Source: Chitinophagales bacterium (lineage in GTDB: Bacteria; Bacteroidota; Bacteroidia; Chitinophagales; Chitinophagaceae). Taken from it: a stretch of 64,000 bases of DNA. Position 1 is the first letter of the stretch, and every line of letters starts with the position of its first letter. Both the position numbers and the translations under genes were made by a program. Of the stretch, positions 10,095 through 18,408 are shown in pieces. Location: contig JAFLBL010000003.1 of the NCBI GenBank assembly GCA_017303855.1, forward strand, positions 186,001 to 250,000, given 5' to 3'. The notes below the pieces were generated by a model that saw nothing but the letters and a program-made list of their open reading frames with translations, searched no databases and was not told the DNA's origin.

Positions 10095-10112
10095 ATAGCA
10101 GGTGGCAATTAA

Positions 10113-10964
10113 TTAAAATGAATAAAAACGGGACGCATTCGCATAAACTACTTTATCGAGTTCTTCCTGATTCAGTCGTCCGGTCAGAACATCCAAATAC
10201 CGGCTCCACGAATTTGTATAACTATCCGCTAACAAGGCCACGGGCCAGTCTCCTCCGCAGAAACAACGTTCCGTACCAAAATGCATCAGTGAAAAATCTA
10301 TATAGGGTGCAATGTCCGCTGCTGTCCAGCCGGCTCCTTTCCCTGTTGTAAGTCCGAGACCGGAAATCTTCATATAAAACCCGGAATGCTGTGCTGCCTG
10401 TTTTATCAGATCCCCCCAGCGGCCAAACTTTTCACCGGTTGCAACAGGTGGCTGATTCAGGTGATCGAAGACCATCCGCAATCCGGGAATTTTCTCCGCA
10501 ACAACCAGGGCGGTTTCTATATGAGCGGGTAAAATGCCCACCACATCAAACGGAATATCGTGTTCGGCCAATATCCCCAGACTTTGCAATACGGCCGGTT
10601 GTAATAACCAGCGGGGATCCTGTTCATCATGAATCAGGTGACGTACCCCTTTGAAATAATTTTCTTTTCCGTATTTAAGTTGCAGGGCTTTCAGGGTGGC
10701 ATCGGGATCTGTCAGTGGTAACCAGCCTACAATACCGGCAATCCAGGGAGTATGGGTAGCTACCTGCAGCATCCAATCGGTATCTTCAAAATTATTAGCG
10801 GCCTGTACCAGTATACCAGCGGTAATACCAAGCGCTTGCCGCTCCGTTTCTATTTCGTCAATGGCATATACGCGGTTGAGCAAAGAAGTATTTCCTTTCA
10901 GCCAGGCATAATCGGCCTTGCTGAAATCCCAAATATGAATATGTGTATCCGCGATCCGCTGCAT
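10113..10964 (-). CDS. Amidohydrolase family 2 protein, sugar lactonase type
   Basis: About 283 residues starting at ATG 10964 (MQRIADTHIHIWD). This start is preceded by a clean AAGGAG eight bases upstream that overlaps the stop codon of the CoA-transferase gene, an unusually good ribosome site for this window; an upstream-extended form to 11060 has no support. The metal-binding HxH ('DTHIHIWD') and the His in 'MVFDHLNQPP' and final Asp region ('CFCGGDWPV') match the COG3618 branch containing L-fucono-1,5-lactonase and L-rhamnono-lactonase. Proposed role: hydrolysis of a deoxyaldonolactone made by the neighbouring Gfo/Idh/MocA dehydrogenase (inferred). Confidence 0.85.
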   Translation of the reverse strand: MQRIADTHIHIWDFSKADYAWLKGNTSLLNRVYAIDEIETERQALGITAGILVQAANNFEDTDWMLQVATHTPWIAGIVGWLPLTDPDATLKALQLKYGKENYFKGVRHLIHDEQDPRWLLQPAVLQSLGILAEHDIPFDVVGILPAHIETALVVAEKIPGLRMVFDHLNQPPVATGEKFGRWGDLIKQAAQHSGFYMKISGLGLTTGKGAGWTAADIAPYIDFSLMHFGTERCFCGGDWPVALLADSYTNSWSRYLDVLTGRLNQEELDKVVYANASRFYSF

Positions 10965-10977
10965 GATTTTTTGCTCC

Positions 10978-12147
10978 TTATTCTGACAGGCCCTGTAACT
11001 GGTTGCTGATGCCGAACTGTTTTTCAATAGCTTCATTGTGTTCCCCCAGCAATGGAGCACCGGTGGCAGAAAACAGAATCTGACCGTCTACTTTCACCGG
11101 GCAACGGGTGGTGGTTACTGAAATGCCTTTACTGGTCTTCACGGTCACTTCCATATCCAGCAGGCGGTAACCTTCTTCTTTTACCAGGTCATCATAATCC
11201 AGTACCGGCGCACACCAGATATCAGCCGCTTCCAGTATGCCGAGCCAGTACGCGGCCGGTTGCTGTTGCAGATGATCGGCCAATACCTTTTTGATCTCAT
11301 CGCGGCGGGCAAACCAATCATTGCTGTCGCTGAATTGCTTTAATGGTTCACAACCCAGCAGTTCCGCCAGCGTGGGAATATTCGTCATTGCCAATGCAAT
11401 GTAATTATCATTTGTCTTATACAAACCATATGGCGCCGCAATATATGCATGCGCGCTGTTCACCGCCCCGCGGACGGGGAGCTGCCGCCCATCATTATAA
11501 TAACAGGTGAGTACTTCAAACTGAAAATCGAGTATACTTTCAAACATACTGACCTGTACCAGGGAGCCTTCGCCGCTCACCGTTTTGCCATAGAGCGCGG
11601 CGAGTATTCCCTGTGCAATATGGGTGCCGGCAAGTATATCCACCACCGCCACACCCATCGGCGTGGGGTTTTCATTATTATTATTGCTCAGCCAGGTCAG
11701 TCCGGATACAGACTGTAGCAACAAATCCTGACCGGGCAGGTCCTTCCACGGACCTTCTGTACCATAGCCGCTGATTTCCGCGTATATGATATCCGGTTTA
11801 AGCTGCTTTACCGCTTCATAATCCAGTCCGATTCTTTCCATCACCCCCGGGCGGAAATTATGCATGACAACATCCGCCTGCTTTATCAGTTGCTTTACCT
11901 TAAACAGGTCATCGGGATCTTTCAGGTCCGCCGCATAACTCTGTTTGTTGCGGTTGATCGCATGAAAAATTGTTGACTCGCCTTCAATCATCACATCCGA
12001 TACATACAGCTCCCGGCAGATATCCCCCGTACCCGGCTTCTCAATCTTGATTACCTGCGCGCCCATATCCGACAACCGCAATGAAGCTGATGGCCCGGAG
12101 AGAAACTGGCTGAAATCCAGGATTAATATATTCTCAAGTAGTTTCAT
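10978..12147 (-). CDS. Family III (CaiB/BaiF) CoA-transferase, copy 1
   Basis: 389-residue cytoplasmic enzyme. The opening 'DFSQFLSGPSASLRLSDMGA' and 'NRNKQSYAADLKDP' are hallmarks of the formyl-CoA transferase/CaiB fold; the catalytic Asp expected after about residue 165 is seen in 'AVVDILAGTHIAQG'. Such enzymes move CoA between carboxylic acids. It is clearly paralogous to the protein at 12286-13422, which suggests a heteromeric pair like the SmtA/SmtB succinyl-CoA:L-malate CoA-transferase (inferred). Substrate not predictable. The gap to copy 2 is 138 bases and holds an inverted repeat. Confidence 0.92.
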   Translation of the reverse strand: MKLLENILILDFSQFLSGPSASLRLSDMGAQVIKIEKPGTGDICRELYVSDVMIEGESTIFHAINRNKQSYAADLKDPDDLFKVKQLIKQADVVMHNFRPGVMERIGLDYEAVKQLKPDIIYAEISGYGTEGPWKDLPGQDLLLQSVSGLTWLSNNNNENPTPMGVAVVDILAGTHIAQGILAALYGKTVSGEGSLVQVSMFESILDFQFEVLTCYYNDGRQLPVRGAVNSAHAYIAAPYGLYKTNDNYIALAMTNIPTLAELLGCEPLKQFSDSNDWFARRDEIKKVLADHLQQQPAAYWLGILEAADIWCAPVLDYDDLVKEEGYRLLDMEVTVKTSKGISVTTTRCPVKVDGQILFSATGAPLLGEHNEAIEKQFGISNQLQGLSE

Positions 12148-12157
12148 TTTTCTTGTT

Positions 12158-12274
12158 GCCAGGTGTCTGGTGCCCGTTGCCTGGCTTTACAGTACAAAAA
12201 TTTTCAAAGTACTGTCCCTTTCTAATCTTAAAAAACTATTTCCGCTTTTGTGCCCGATACCAGACAACTGGCAC
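12158..12274. repeat. Imperfect inverted repeat between the two CoA-transferase genes
   Basis: GCCAGGTGTCTGGT (from 12158) returns as the inverse in ACCAGACAACTGGC (12259-12272), with further matches in the flanking GCCCG. The loop is about 75 bases. It has no T-tract, so it is not an ordinary terminator. This is the only sizeable gap in an otherwise tightly packed operon. It could reduce expression of the distal genes or be a degraded dispersed repeat. Confidence 0.55.
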
Positions 12275-12285
12275 ATGGCCCTTTT

Positions 12286-13422
12286 TTATATGTTTTCTTT
12301 TATCCGTTCCGTATCAGCTCCAACTCCCGGCGCCGGTCTTTTACTCAGCAACCTTTTCCCGTCCAGCCTTATTGGACAACGGGTGGTTATGATTTTCTTT
12401 CCAGATGCCACATCTATTTCCTGCTCCATCCCCAAAGCCTGATACGCTTCTTCATTGGTCATTTCCTCCCAGTTCTGCACATGCATGGCCCAGAGACCTG
12501 CATCATGTAAAAGATCCAGCCAGTAATCTGTGTGCTGATTGACCAGATGCGCAGCCAGCACTGTTTTTATTTCATCCCTTTTGGAAAAAGCCTCGCTCTT
12601 CTCAAAATCGCGGAGTGCACTGCAACCAATGGTATCTGCCAGTACATGAATATCCATCATGGCGATGGCAATATGTCCATCTGCTGTATCATAAATACCA
12701 TACGGGGCACTCAGCAGCGGCTGGCCATTGGCCACATGACTCCGTTTCGGTTGCTGACGGGTTGTATAATAAGTGGTCAGTAATTCAAATTGAAAATCAA
12801 GCAGTGATTCCATCAGGCTCACTTCTATCCAAGCGCCTGTACCGGTTTTTTGCCGGCGTATCAGTCCGCCCAGTATACCCTGTACCAGCTGAGAGCCGGC
12901 CATAATGTCCGCAATGGAAATACCAAAAGGCACCGGCCCATTATTGCCATTGCCGGTCGTATAGGTTAGTCCCGTCATGGACTGCAGTAATAAATCCTGA
13001 CCGGGTTTGTTCTTCCAGGGTCCTGTTTTCCCATACCCGGATATTTCCGCATAGATCATGCGTGGATTAATGGCTTTCACGGCGGCATAATCCAGTCCGT
13101 TTTTACCCATTACTTCGGGCCGGAAATTATGAATCAGTACATCGGCTTTTGCAATCAGCTTTTTTACAAGTATAAGATCGCCGGGGTCTTTCAGATTGGC
13201 TGTAAAACTTTCTTTATTTCGGTTAATGGTATGAAAGAGTAATGAACTTTCATCCACCCAGAGATCCTTGATCGCCAGTTTTCTTCCGGCCTCACCCACA
13301 ACCGGTCGCTCAATCTTTATTACCCGGGCGCCCAGGTCGGCCAGCCGGAGTCCGGCAGAAGGACCGGATAAATACTGGCTGAACTCCAGTACGGTAATTC
13401 CTTGTAATGGCAATCCATTCAT
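12286..13422 (-). CDS. Family III (CaiB/BaiF) CoA-transferase, copy 2
   Basis: 378 residues, same architecture as copy 1: 'EFSQYLSGPSAGLRLADLGA', 'NRNKESFTANLKDPGD', 'YAEISGYGKTGPWKNKPGQD', and the catalytic-Asp segment 'SIADIMAGSQLVQGILGG'. Both copies keep the Asp, so neither is visibly a dead partner. The ATG at 13422 overlaps the TGA of the upstream solute-binding protein gene, indicating translational coupling. The duplication within one operon points to two subunits or to two successive CoA-transfer steps. Confidence 0.92.
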   Translation of the reverse strand: MNGLPLQGITVLEFSQYLSGPSAGLRLADLGARVIKIERPVVGEAGRKLAIKDLWVDESSLLFHTINRNKESFTANLKDPGDLILVKKLIAKADVLIHNFRPEVMGKNGLDYAAVKAINPRMIYAEISGYGKTGPWKNKPGQDLLLQSMTGLTYTTGNGNNGPVPFGISIADIMAGSQLVQGILGGLIRRQKTGTGAWIEVSLMESLLDFQFELLTTYYTTRQQPKRSHVANGQPLLSAPYGIYDTADGHIAIAMMDIHVLADTIGCSALRDFEKSEAFSKRDEIKTVLAAHLVNQHTDYWLDLLHDAGLWAMHVQNWEEMTNEEAYQALGMEQEIDVASGKKIITTRCPIRLDGKRLLSKRPAPGVGADTERIKENI

Positions 13423-14573
13423 GCGTCAACAGTTGATACATTCTTCAGCAAACTTTGCTGATAAATCCTGTTCATTGTGGCTAAGGCTGTTGCCGGGTCG
13501 CCATCATGCAGCAGGCATTCTTGCAGGGGATCACCCGCATGATCCTGAAAATACAGGTACCCGTTGTAGCGGGGACGCATATAACCACGATCCATCAGGG
13601 GCAATACATTTTCAAAAAAACCATGGGTGAGGCGGTTGGCCGCTTCATCCAGCCAGGCGGAACGATGACCGGGTTGTCCGCCGTGTTCCATATATAATGT
13701 ACGCTGACATTCTCCGGATACGAGTTCTGCAGCTACATCAAGGGCCGTTTCTTTATGGGCACTAAAGGCCGAAACAGATAACCCCGTGCCGCCGATCGTC
13801 GTCTTTAATTTTTCGCCGTTTATTGTCACCACATCTGTATAATATAATACGTGTCGCGCATAACCGCTGCGGGAATAATTGGAATAACCGTAGGCAAAGG
13901 GACAATACCAGTAGTCATCGGTTGCGCTCATCAGTTCCGCCACGGCAATGGGATTACAGTTATAAAACCTGCGGTCAATCCGGCTGTACAATTGTTTCAT
14001 GGTCTGAATAGCCCGGATACCGGTAGCTTCATCAATTATTTCTTCCTGTGATAAAAAAGGTTCTTTTCCTGATGCGATACAGAAAGAATAGAAGTTCATC
14101 AACAGGTCAATGGGGATCGCGGGCACGGCTACTTTTCCTTTATCGGCCAGTGCAATTACATCTTCCCAGGTTTGGGGAGGATGTGGCAACAGGTCTTTCC
14201 GGTAACTGGCCGCCGGTGTGGCCGCGTCGATGGCCAGGGCCCACTGTTTATTATTATAAATATAGCTCGGATGCGAAAGTCCAACAGAATGAGCGGCCTG
14301 ATCCTGCAGATAAGCGGCGGGTAAATATTCATCCAAAGGTAAAACGCAGTGGGTAGCGGCCGCACAGCCCACCCAGGGATGATCAATGATCAGGAGGTCA
14401 TACTCACGTGTCAGTTTTTCAATCGGAAAATCGGCAAACTCCTGAAGGGTTCTTTTCTTCCAGCGGATCTCCACTTCAGGATGCCGTTCATTATAGCGTT
14501 GGGAGAAGGCCAGCAAGGGAGTAATTCCCCTGCTATGCCCCCAGGTAATGCCGTTCAGAACAATTGCTGCCAT
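13419..14573 (-). CDS. Orphan ABC-type solute-binding protein without a signal peptide
   Basis: 384 residues of the family 1 (sugar/oligosaccharide) extracellular solute-binding fold: 'LLAFSQRYNERHPEVEIRWK' near the start, 'YDLLIIDHPWVGCAAA', 'YNNKQWALAIDAATPA', 'PQTWEDVIALAD'. The N-terminus (MAAIVLNGITWGHSRG) starts directly with the first beta strand of the mature fold; there is no hydrophobic leader and no lipobox cysteine, and no room for one because the MaoC gene ends 2 bases upstream. No ABC permease or ATPase gene is in the window. It may therefore be a cytoplasmic ligand-binding protein or enzyme subunit serving the CoA-transferases (inferred). Confidence 0.82.
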   Translation of the reverse strand: MAAIVLNGITWGHSRGITPLLAFSQRYNERHPEVEIRWKKRTLQEFADFPIEKLTREYDLLIIDHPWVGCAAATHCVLPLDEYLPAAYLQDQAAHSVGLSHPSYIYNNKQWALAIDAATPAASYRKDLLPHPPQTWEDVIALADKGKVAVPAIPIDLLMNFYSFCIASGKEPFLSQEEIIDEATGIRAIQTMKQLYSRIDRRFYNCNPIAVAELMSATDDYWYCPFAYGYSNYSRSGYARHVLYYTDVVTINGEKLKTTIGGTGLSVSAFSAHKETALDVAAELVSGECQRTLYMEHGGQPGHRSAWLDEAANRLTHGFFENVLPLMDRGYMRPRYNGYLYFQDHAGDPLQECLLHDGDPATALATMNRIYQQSLLKNVSTVDA

Positions 14574-14575
14574 GG

Positions 14576-15070
14576 TTAAACGCTGCTTTTTTTAACCATT
14601 AATATATGTTCGCATAGCATGACCAATTCGTTGTGCTGGTTAAAACATTCCACCAGTTCGGTTACCAATCCGTAGTCTGGTTTTTTATGATCTCTTTTGT
14701 CTTTAATAGTAATTGTTACCCGGATGGTATCATTGATAAAAACGGGTTTAATAAAACGGAGCCGCTCATATCCATAGGTCATGGATACCTCATTAATAAA
14801 ATCGGCGGTCAGGCCAATGGCTACGGTAAAAATGAGGGTGCCGTGTGCAATCCGCTTACCAAATGGTTGCGTTTTGCACCATTCCTCGTCCATATGATGG
14901 GGAAAAAAATCGCCAGACTGGCCGGCATGAATCACGATATCTGTTTCAGTAATCGTGCGGCCACGGGTTTGCCGGGTCTCATTCAATTCAAATTCCTCAA
15001 AGTACTTCTTTATGAACATGGCGTGCGAATCGTGGTAATAGAAGTCCGGTCTATCCTCTTTTCCCTTCAT
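14576..15070 (-). CDS. MaoC-type (R)-specific enoyl-CoA hydratase
   Basis: 164-residue hot-dog fold protein and the first gene of the co-directional run. It shows the family's '[20 protein letters not shown]' opening, the hydratase signature '[13 protein letters not shown]' with the catalytic Asp and His, and '[14 protein letters not shown]'. Members hydrate enoyl-CoA or dehydrate 3-hydroxyacyl-CoA thioesters; relatives act on mesaconyl-C1-CoA. Paired with two family III CoA-transferases, a dicarboxylate or hydroxyacid thioester is plausible (inferred). The ATG at 15019 is an alternative start. Confidence 0.88.
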   Translation of the reverse strand: MKGKEDRPDFYYHDSHAMFIKKYFEEFELNETRQTRGRTITETDIVIHAGQSGDFFPHHMDEEWCKTQPFGKRIAHGTLIFTVAIGLTADFINEVSMTYGYERLRFIKPVFINDTIRVTITIKDKRDHKKPDYGLVTELVECFNQHNELVMLCEHILMVKKSSV

Positions 15071-15231
15071 TTTCAGAGGCTTTCATCCGGTTTTAAAATC
15101 TCTTTAAAAGTAAATTCGAACCCGTTGCCGTTAAATGGACTGTTTTACTGATTTGATGGAATATTTTGTTGCATTTGCAGGTGTTTGCTCTAAGGAAGAA
15201 AGTGGGTTTTGGCACTATATTACCATTTCAT
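15071..15231 (-). promoter_or_regulatory. Leader region of the 15-kb minus-strand operon
   Basis: This A/T-rich stretch is the only long gap ahead of the run ending at the GH2 gene, so the main promoter should lie here. A weak match to the Bacteroidota -7 box is seen in the minus-strand segment TTTACTTTTAAAG about 35 bases before the MaoC start. No riboswitch or operator palindrome was recognised. The stretch 15270-15374 shows nothing recognisable. Confidence 0.35.
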
Positions 15232-15269
15232 ATGAGTAATGAGTAATCAGTAATGAGTAGCCCGGGAAG
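15232..15269. repeat. Left inverted word repeat flanking the four-helix-bundle gene
   Basis: Overlapping copies of the word TGAGTAA/CAGTAA run into AGCCCGGGAAG. The reverse complement (CTTCCCGGGCTACTCATTA and onward) recurs at 15899-15929 with 29 of 31 bases identical and again at 15970-16014, so the small gene at 15375-15728 is enclosed between inverted copies. The same word string without the CCCGGG part follows mqnC at 63936. Confidence 0.8.
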
Positions 15270-15374
15270 ATACTTTACAGGTATGAAAAGGCTGAAAGCA
15301 GAAGACTACTAAGCTGCTAAGGGAGCCAATTTCGGGTTAATAAAGATTAGTGCTGAAATAGCAAAAATGCTTGT

Positions 15375-15728
15375 TTACTTCCCGATAAGGGCTGAAAGCT
15401 GTTTGAAACAACTCAGAATCAGGGTCTCCATTTTACAAAAGGATTCCATTTTACAAAAATCCAGTTTAATAGCAATTCCAATGGCTGCATCTACCTCAAT
15501 TACTGATCCTCGTGCAATTTCAAAATATCTTATGCGTTCAGTTTCGGACCGTCGTGAACAACCCTCTGCAATATTCAGATGCACTGAAAGTGCAGCCCGC
15601 CTGATCTGGGAAATCATCGCAAACTTTTCGTCCTTTGGAAACATTGCGGTTATGCGATAGCATTCTGAAACCAACTCGCTACTGTCTTTATAAACCGGTT
15701 TTTGTGTATGTGATAATCGCAAGAACAT
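15375..15728 (-). CDS. Four-helix-bundle protein (S23/23S rRNA intervening-sequence protein family)
   Basis: About 117 residues from the ATG at 15728 (MFLRLSHTQKP), the start usual for this family; a longer form to 15773 is less likely. The signature 'MISQIRRAALSVHLNIAEG' followed by 'RYFEIARGSVIEVDAA' identifies the S23 family, to which the accessory protein bAvd of diversity-generating retroelements is also related. Function is unknown. Near the C-terminus a 6-residue unit (FCKMES/FCKMET) is duplicated in frame, from an 18-base tandem repeat around 15428-15463. There is no rRNA gene here, so the gene is free-standing. A possible -7 box (TATATTTAG, minus strand) lies about 20-30 bases upstream. 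Confidence 0.85.
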   Translation of the reverse strand: MFLRLSHTQKPVYKDSSELVSECYRITAMFPKDEKFAMISQIRRAALSVHLNIAEGCSRRSETERIRYFEIARGSVIEVDAAIGIAIKLDFCKMESFCKMETLILSCFKQLSALIGK

Positions 15729-15898
15729 AGGAAGGTTTAAAGATTTATACCCTAAATATATCATTTCAACCAATCCAAATTCCGGCTGTCGCCGAATGAA
15801 TTATAATTCTTGCCAATCCATATCATTTCAGAAAAATGGTCCCAGTCCGGCCTGCTGACCCTCCTCCTGCTTTCAACCAGACCCATCCTGCAAACCCT

Positions 15899-16014
15899 CT
15901 TCCCGGACTACTCATTACTGATTATTCATTTCTCATCCTTCATTCAACCAGTCTCTGCCTTTAAACACACTTCCCGGGCTACTCATTACTCATTACTCAT
16001 TACTCATTATTCAT
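15899..16014. repeat. Right inverted word repeats, two direct copies
   Basis: Two copies (from 15899 and from 15970) begin CTTCCCGG(A/G)CTACTCATTACT and end ATTCATTTCT(C/A)ATCC. The second has the heptamer CATTACT expanded to several exact tandem copies. They mirror the repeat at 15232-15269. The repeat units are contiguous, without spacers. The remaining gap from the four-helix gene (15729-15898) shows only its likely promoter. Confidence 0.85.
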
Positions 16015-16064
16015 TTCTAATCCCCCCTTTTGGCCATCTCCCTCCCCCTCAGTAATTTTCCGCT

Positions 16065-16607
16065 ATGAACGACCCTCAAACCACGCTCGGCATCGGCACC
16101 CGCCTCCAGCATACGCAATACGGCCCCGGAGTAATTGTGGCTCTCCGGTATGCCACGTATATGATTTCGTTTATCAATCACGGAGTAAAGGAAATAGACA
16201 AGACTGATGATAAACTGGAAGAAATTATTCCGGAAAATGTTTCCGCTGAAATCGAAACCCATTCGGAAGTGGAACGCTCCCTGCTGAAGATCCTGCGGCT
16301 CTGGGGAGGCATCACCGAAAATGTACCCCTGGGTGAAAAATGGTCGAAAGGCACTATGCTGCTGCAGCCTTTTGATAAAACATTAAAGCCTAAAGAAATT
16401 CCGGTGGAGGATTTCTTCCATAAGATCGTTATGCTCCGTGACCGGCTGCGGGTACTGGAACAGAATATCAACAGTCACAAAAAACTGGATGATGAGGATA
16501 AAGTAAACCTGCAACAGTATATCACGCGTTGCTATGGGTCGCTCACCACTTTCAATGTATTGTTTAAGGATAAAGAGGACTGGTTTGTGGGAGAGAAAAC
16601 GACATGA
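16065..16607 (+). CDS. Conserved hypothetical protein with an N-terminal Tudor/KOW-like barrel
   Basis: 180 residues, no signal peptide. The N-terminus ('GTRLQHTQYGPGVIVALRYA', then 'YMISFINHGVKEID') resembles the small barrel at the C-terminus of UvrD/PcrA helicases and in CarD-like proteins, where it contacts RNA polymerase or nucleic acid. The rest (about 60-180) is mostly helical and charged with no known motif; 'LWGGITENVPLGEKWSKGT' might be a conserved core. Function unknown; a nucleic-acid or polymerase-associated role is only a guess. The gene is alone, between the word repeats and an antiporter gene. Confidence 0.75.
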   Translation: MNDPQTTLGIGTRLQHTQYGPGVIVALRYATYMISFINHGVKEIDKTDDKLEEIIPENVSAEIETHSEVERSLLKILRLWGGITENVPLGEKWSKGTMLLQPFDKTLKPKEIPVEDFFHKIVMLRDRLRVLEQNINSHKKLDDEDKVNLQQYITRCYGSLTTFNVLFKDKEDWFVGEKTT

Positions 16608-16704
16608 TCTTTCATATGAGACAAAAAACTGAAATCAACAGAAACCATTTCTGATTTTTCATTTCAGCGTATTGGCTGTTTCTAAACTTCACTTGAATCA
16701 CACC

Positions 16705-17637
16705 ATGTTTATAACCCTACTGATCTTTATTGCAGCATTGACGGTTTTGTTAGTTGCCGCGCAGTTATTTACCCGCGCGGCCGAACAGATCGGAAGTTGG
16801 TTAAAGCTTTCACCCTTTGTGATCGGCGTATTTATTGTTGGGATTGGCACATCCTTACCTGAGCTTATTTCCGGTATTCTTTCCACCAGCAAAGGATTAT
16901 CAGAGATCGTACCTGGCAATATCATCGGGGCCAGTATTTCCAATATTCTGCTCATTACCGGGCTGGCCGTGGTATTGAATAAAAAAAGTATCTCCCTCAA
17001 CAGCACTTATATCTATATCGATCTGCATTTTCTGCTCGGCAGTTTCTTTTTCTTCTACCTGATCGCTTATGATGGGGTGATCCGCTGGACAGAAGCCATT
17101 GCCGGTATACTGATTTTTATTGTATATAGTTTTTACCTGATTAAAGGTGGAGAGAAAAATGAAGAGGAGGAGACCAATACAACTCCTTCGGCCTTCCCTG
17201 TAAAATCATTTCTCTTATTAGTAGCAAGTGCCGTAGGTATTTATTTCGGGGCGGAGTATACTGTGTCTTCATTGGAAAAAATAGCACTCGGATTGAAGGT
17301 GCCGGCTTCGATTGTCGCCCTGACGCTCTTATCGCTCGGCACCACCCTGCCCGAACTGGCAGTGAATATTTCGGCTATCCGGCAGGGTAAGGCTGAAATG
17401 GCCATTGGTAATATTCTTGGCAGCTGTATTTTCAATACCCTGGTCATCCCCGGAGCCACATCACTTATTGCCACAGTAAAAGTGCCGGCCGAACTCACTG
17501 GATTTTCCTTACCTGTATTTGCCGCCTGCGGATTGCTCTTTTACCTGCTTACACAGGATAAAAAGATATCTATCTGGGAAGGCATGATGTTTATCTGCCT
17601 GTATGGATTATTTATTCTGAAGATATCGGGAGGATAG
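16705..17637 (+). CDS. Sodium/calcium exchanger, CaCA superfamily (YrbG-like)
   Basis: About 310 residues from ATG 16705 (MFITLLIF); an in-frame TTG at 16672 gives a polar extension and is less likely. Roughly ten membrane segments in two homologous halves. Both alpha repeats that form the ion path are present: 'GIGTSLPELISGILSTSKG' with 'GNIIGASISNILLITG', and 'SLGTTLPELAVNISAIRQG' with 'GNILGSCIFNTLVIPG'. The acidic loop 'GGEKNEEEETNTT' lies between the halves. Exports Ca2+ in exchange for Na+ or H+. Confidence 0.93.
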   Translation: MFITLLIFIAALTVLLVAAQLFTRAAEQIGSWLKLSPFVIGVFIVGIGTSLPELISGILSTSKGLSEIVPGNIIGASISNILLITGLAVVLNKKSISLNSTYIYIDLHFLLGSFFFFYLIAYDGVIRWTEAIAGILIFIVYSFYLIKGGEKNEEEETNTTPSAFPVKSFLLLVASAVGIYFGAEYTVSSLEKIALGLKVPASIVALTLLSLGTTLPELAVNISAIRQGKAEMAIGNILGSCIFNTLVIPGATSLIATVKVPAELTGFSLPVFAACGLLFYLLTQDKKISIWEGMMFICLYGLFILKISGG

Positions 17638-17665
17638 CCGGTCTCCGCATATACAACTTCATCAG

Positions 17666-18217
17666 CTATTCCGGTTTCAAACTATCCACCGGAATTTTTC
17701 TATTGGAGTTCCAAAAAGCCGAAACGTTGACAATCTTCCAGCCATCATCAGCCTTTTCCATGATCCTGGTTTCCTGGCTGAGTTTGTAATACTTATTCTC
17801 CCTGTCTGCATTGTATTGTTTCCAGATAAGGTAAGCAGTGCGTTCACTGAAAAACTTTACCAGTGGCTTTTCCTTCTTCACTACCGGGTGAATCACCACT
17901 TTCCCGTTCTTATAATACTTTTCAATCCAGTTCTTCCCCTGCGCATTGATTTTTTCCCAACCAATGGCCGCATCCATAGAACCGTCATCATTATTCCAGG
18001 CCTGCATGGCATAGGGTTCATGGCTCCAGTTCTTAGCCCAGCATTCATAATTGCCGGCGAAAAAACAACTGGTCTCATTCTCGATAACCTGGAGGATGGC
18101 AGCTGTTTCGGTGGCTTCATCAAAAGGAGCTGCTGCTGTAGTAGCTGATTTTTTTTCGGCCGGTTGCTGACAAGAGAAAAGAACAAAACATAACAGGATG
18201 GAGCCAGTGATTTTCAT
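17666..18217 (-). CDS. Lipoprotein with NTF2/SnoaL-like domain
   Basis: 183 residues beginning with a lipoprotein signal ('CFVLFSCQQPAEKK', lipobox LFSC). Residues 35-175 look like a cone-shaped NTF2-like fold: an N-terminal helix pair ('IENETSCFFAGNYECWAKNW') and a closing strand typical of the family ('ETRIMEKADDGWKIVNVSAF'). Such domains bind small ligands or act as simple enzymes; no catalytic residue can be assigned. Convergent with the exchanger gene (28 bases apart). The 191-base gap to the next gene holds nothing recognisable. Confidence 0.8.
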   Translation of the reverse strand: MKITGSILLCFVLFSCQQPAEKKSATTAAAPFDEATETAAILQVIENETSCFFAGNYECWAKNWSHEPYAMQAWNNDDGSMDAAIGWEKINAQGKNWIEKYYKNGKVVIHPVVKKEKPLVKFFSERTAYLIWKQYNADRENKYYKLSQETRIMEKADDGWKIVNVSAFWNSNRKIPVDSLKPE

Positions 18218-18408
18218 GTTTCAACGTTTTTGAAGGTGAACGAAAATCAGATACCCTGTCCGGGGACACAGTATCCTTCTCCTAATATACAAAACCTTGT
18301 CCACTACCGCGCTGCATTTATTGAGCACAATTGACCAACCCGGATTCATGGTGAGGGTATTTGTGTGGGGTTACTTTAAAATAAGTACGATCACTGTCCT
18401 GCATCATC

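Noticed and set aside
1..15070. A classical polysaccharide utilisation locus with SusC/SusD
   Set aside because: No TonB-dependent SusC-like or SusD-like gene is in the window, although one could lie beyond position 1.
15375..15728. An rRNA intervening sequence
   Set aside because: The gene belongs to the S23 family, but no 23S rRNA sequence flanks it.
15970..16014. Tandem CATTACT heptamers, at first sight like a CRISPR array
   Set aside because: Units are contiguous with no spacers, and no cas genes are in the window.
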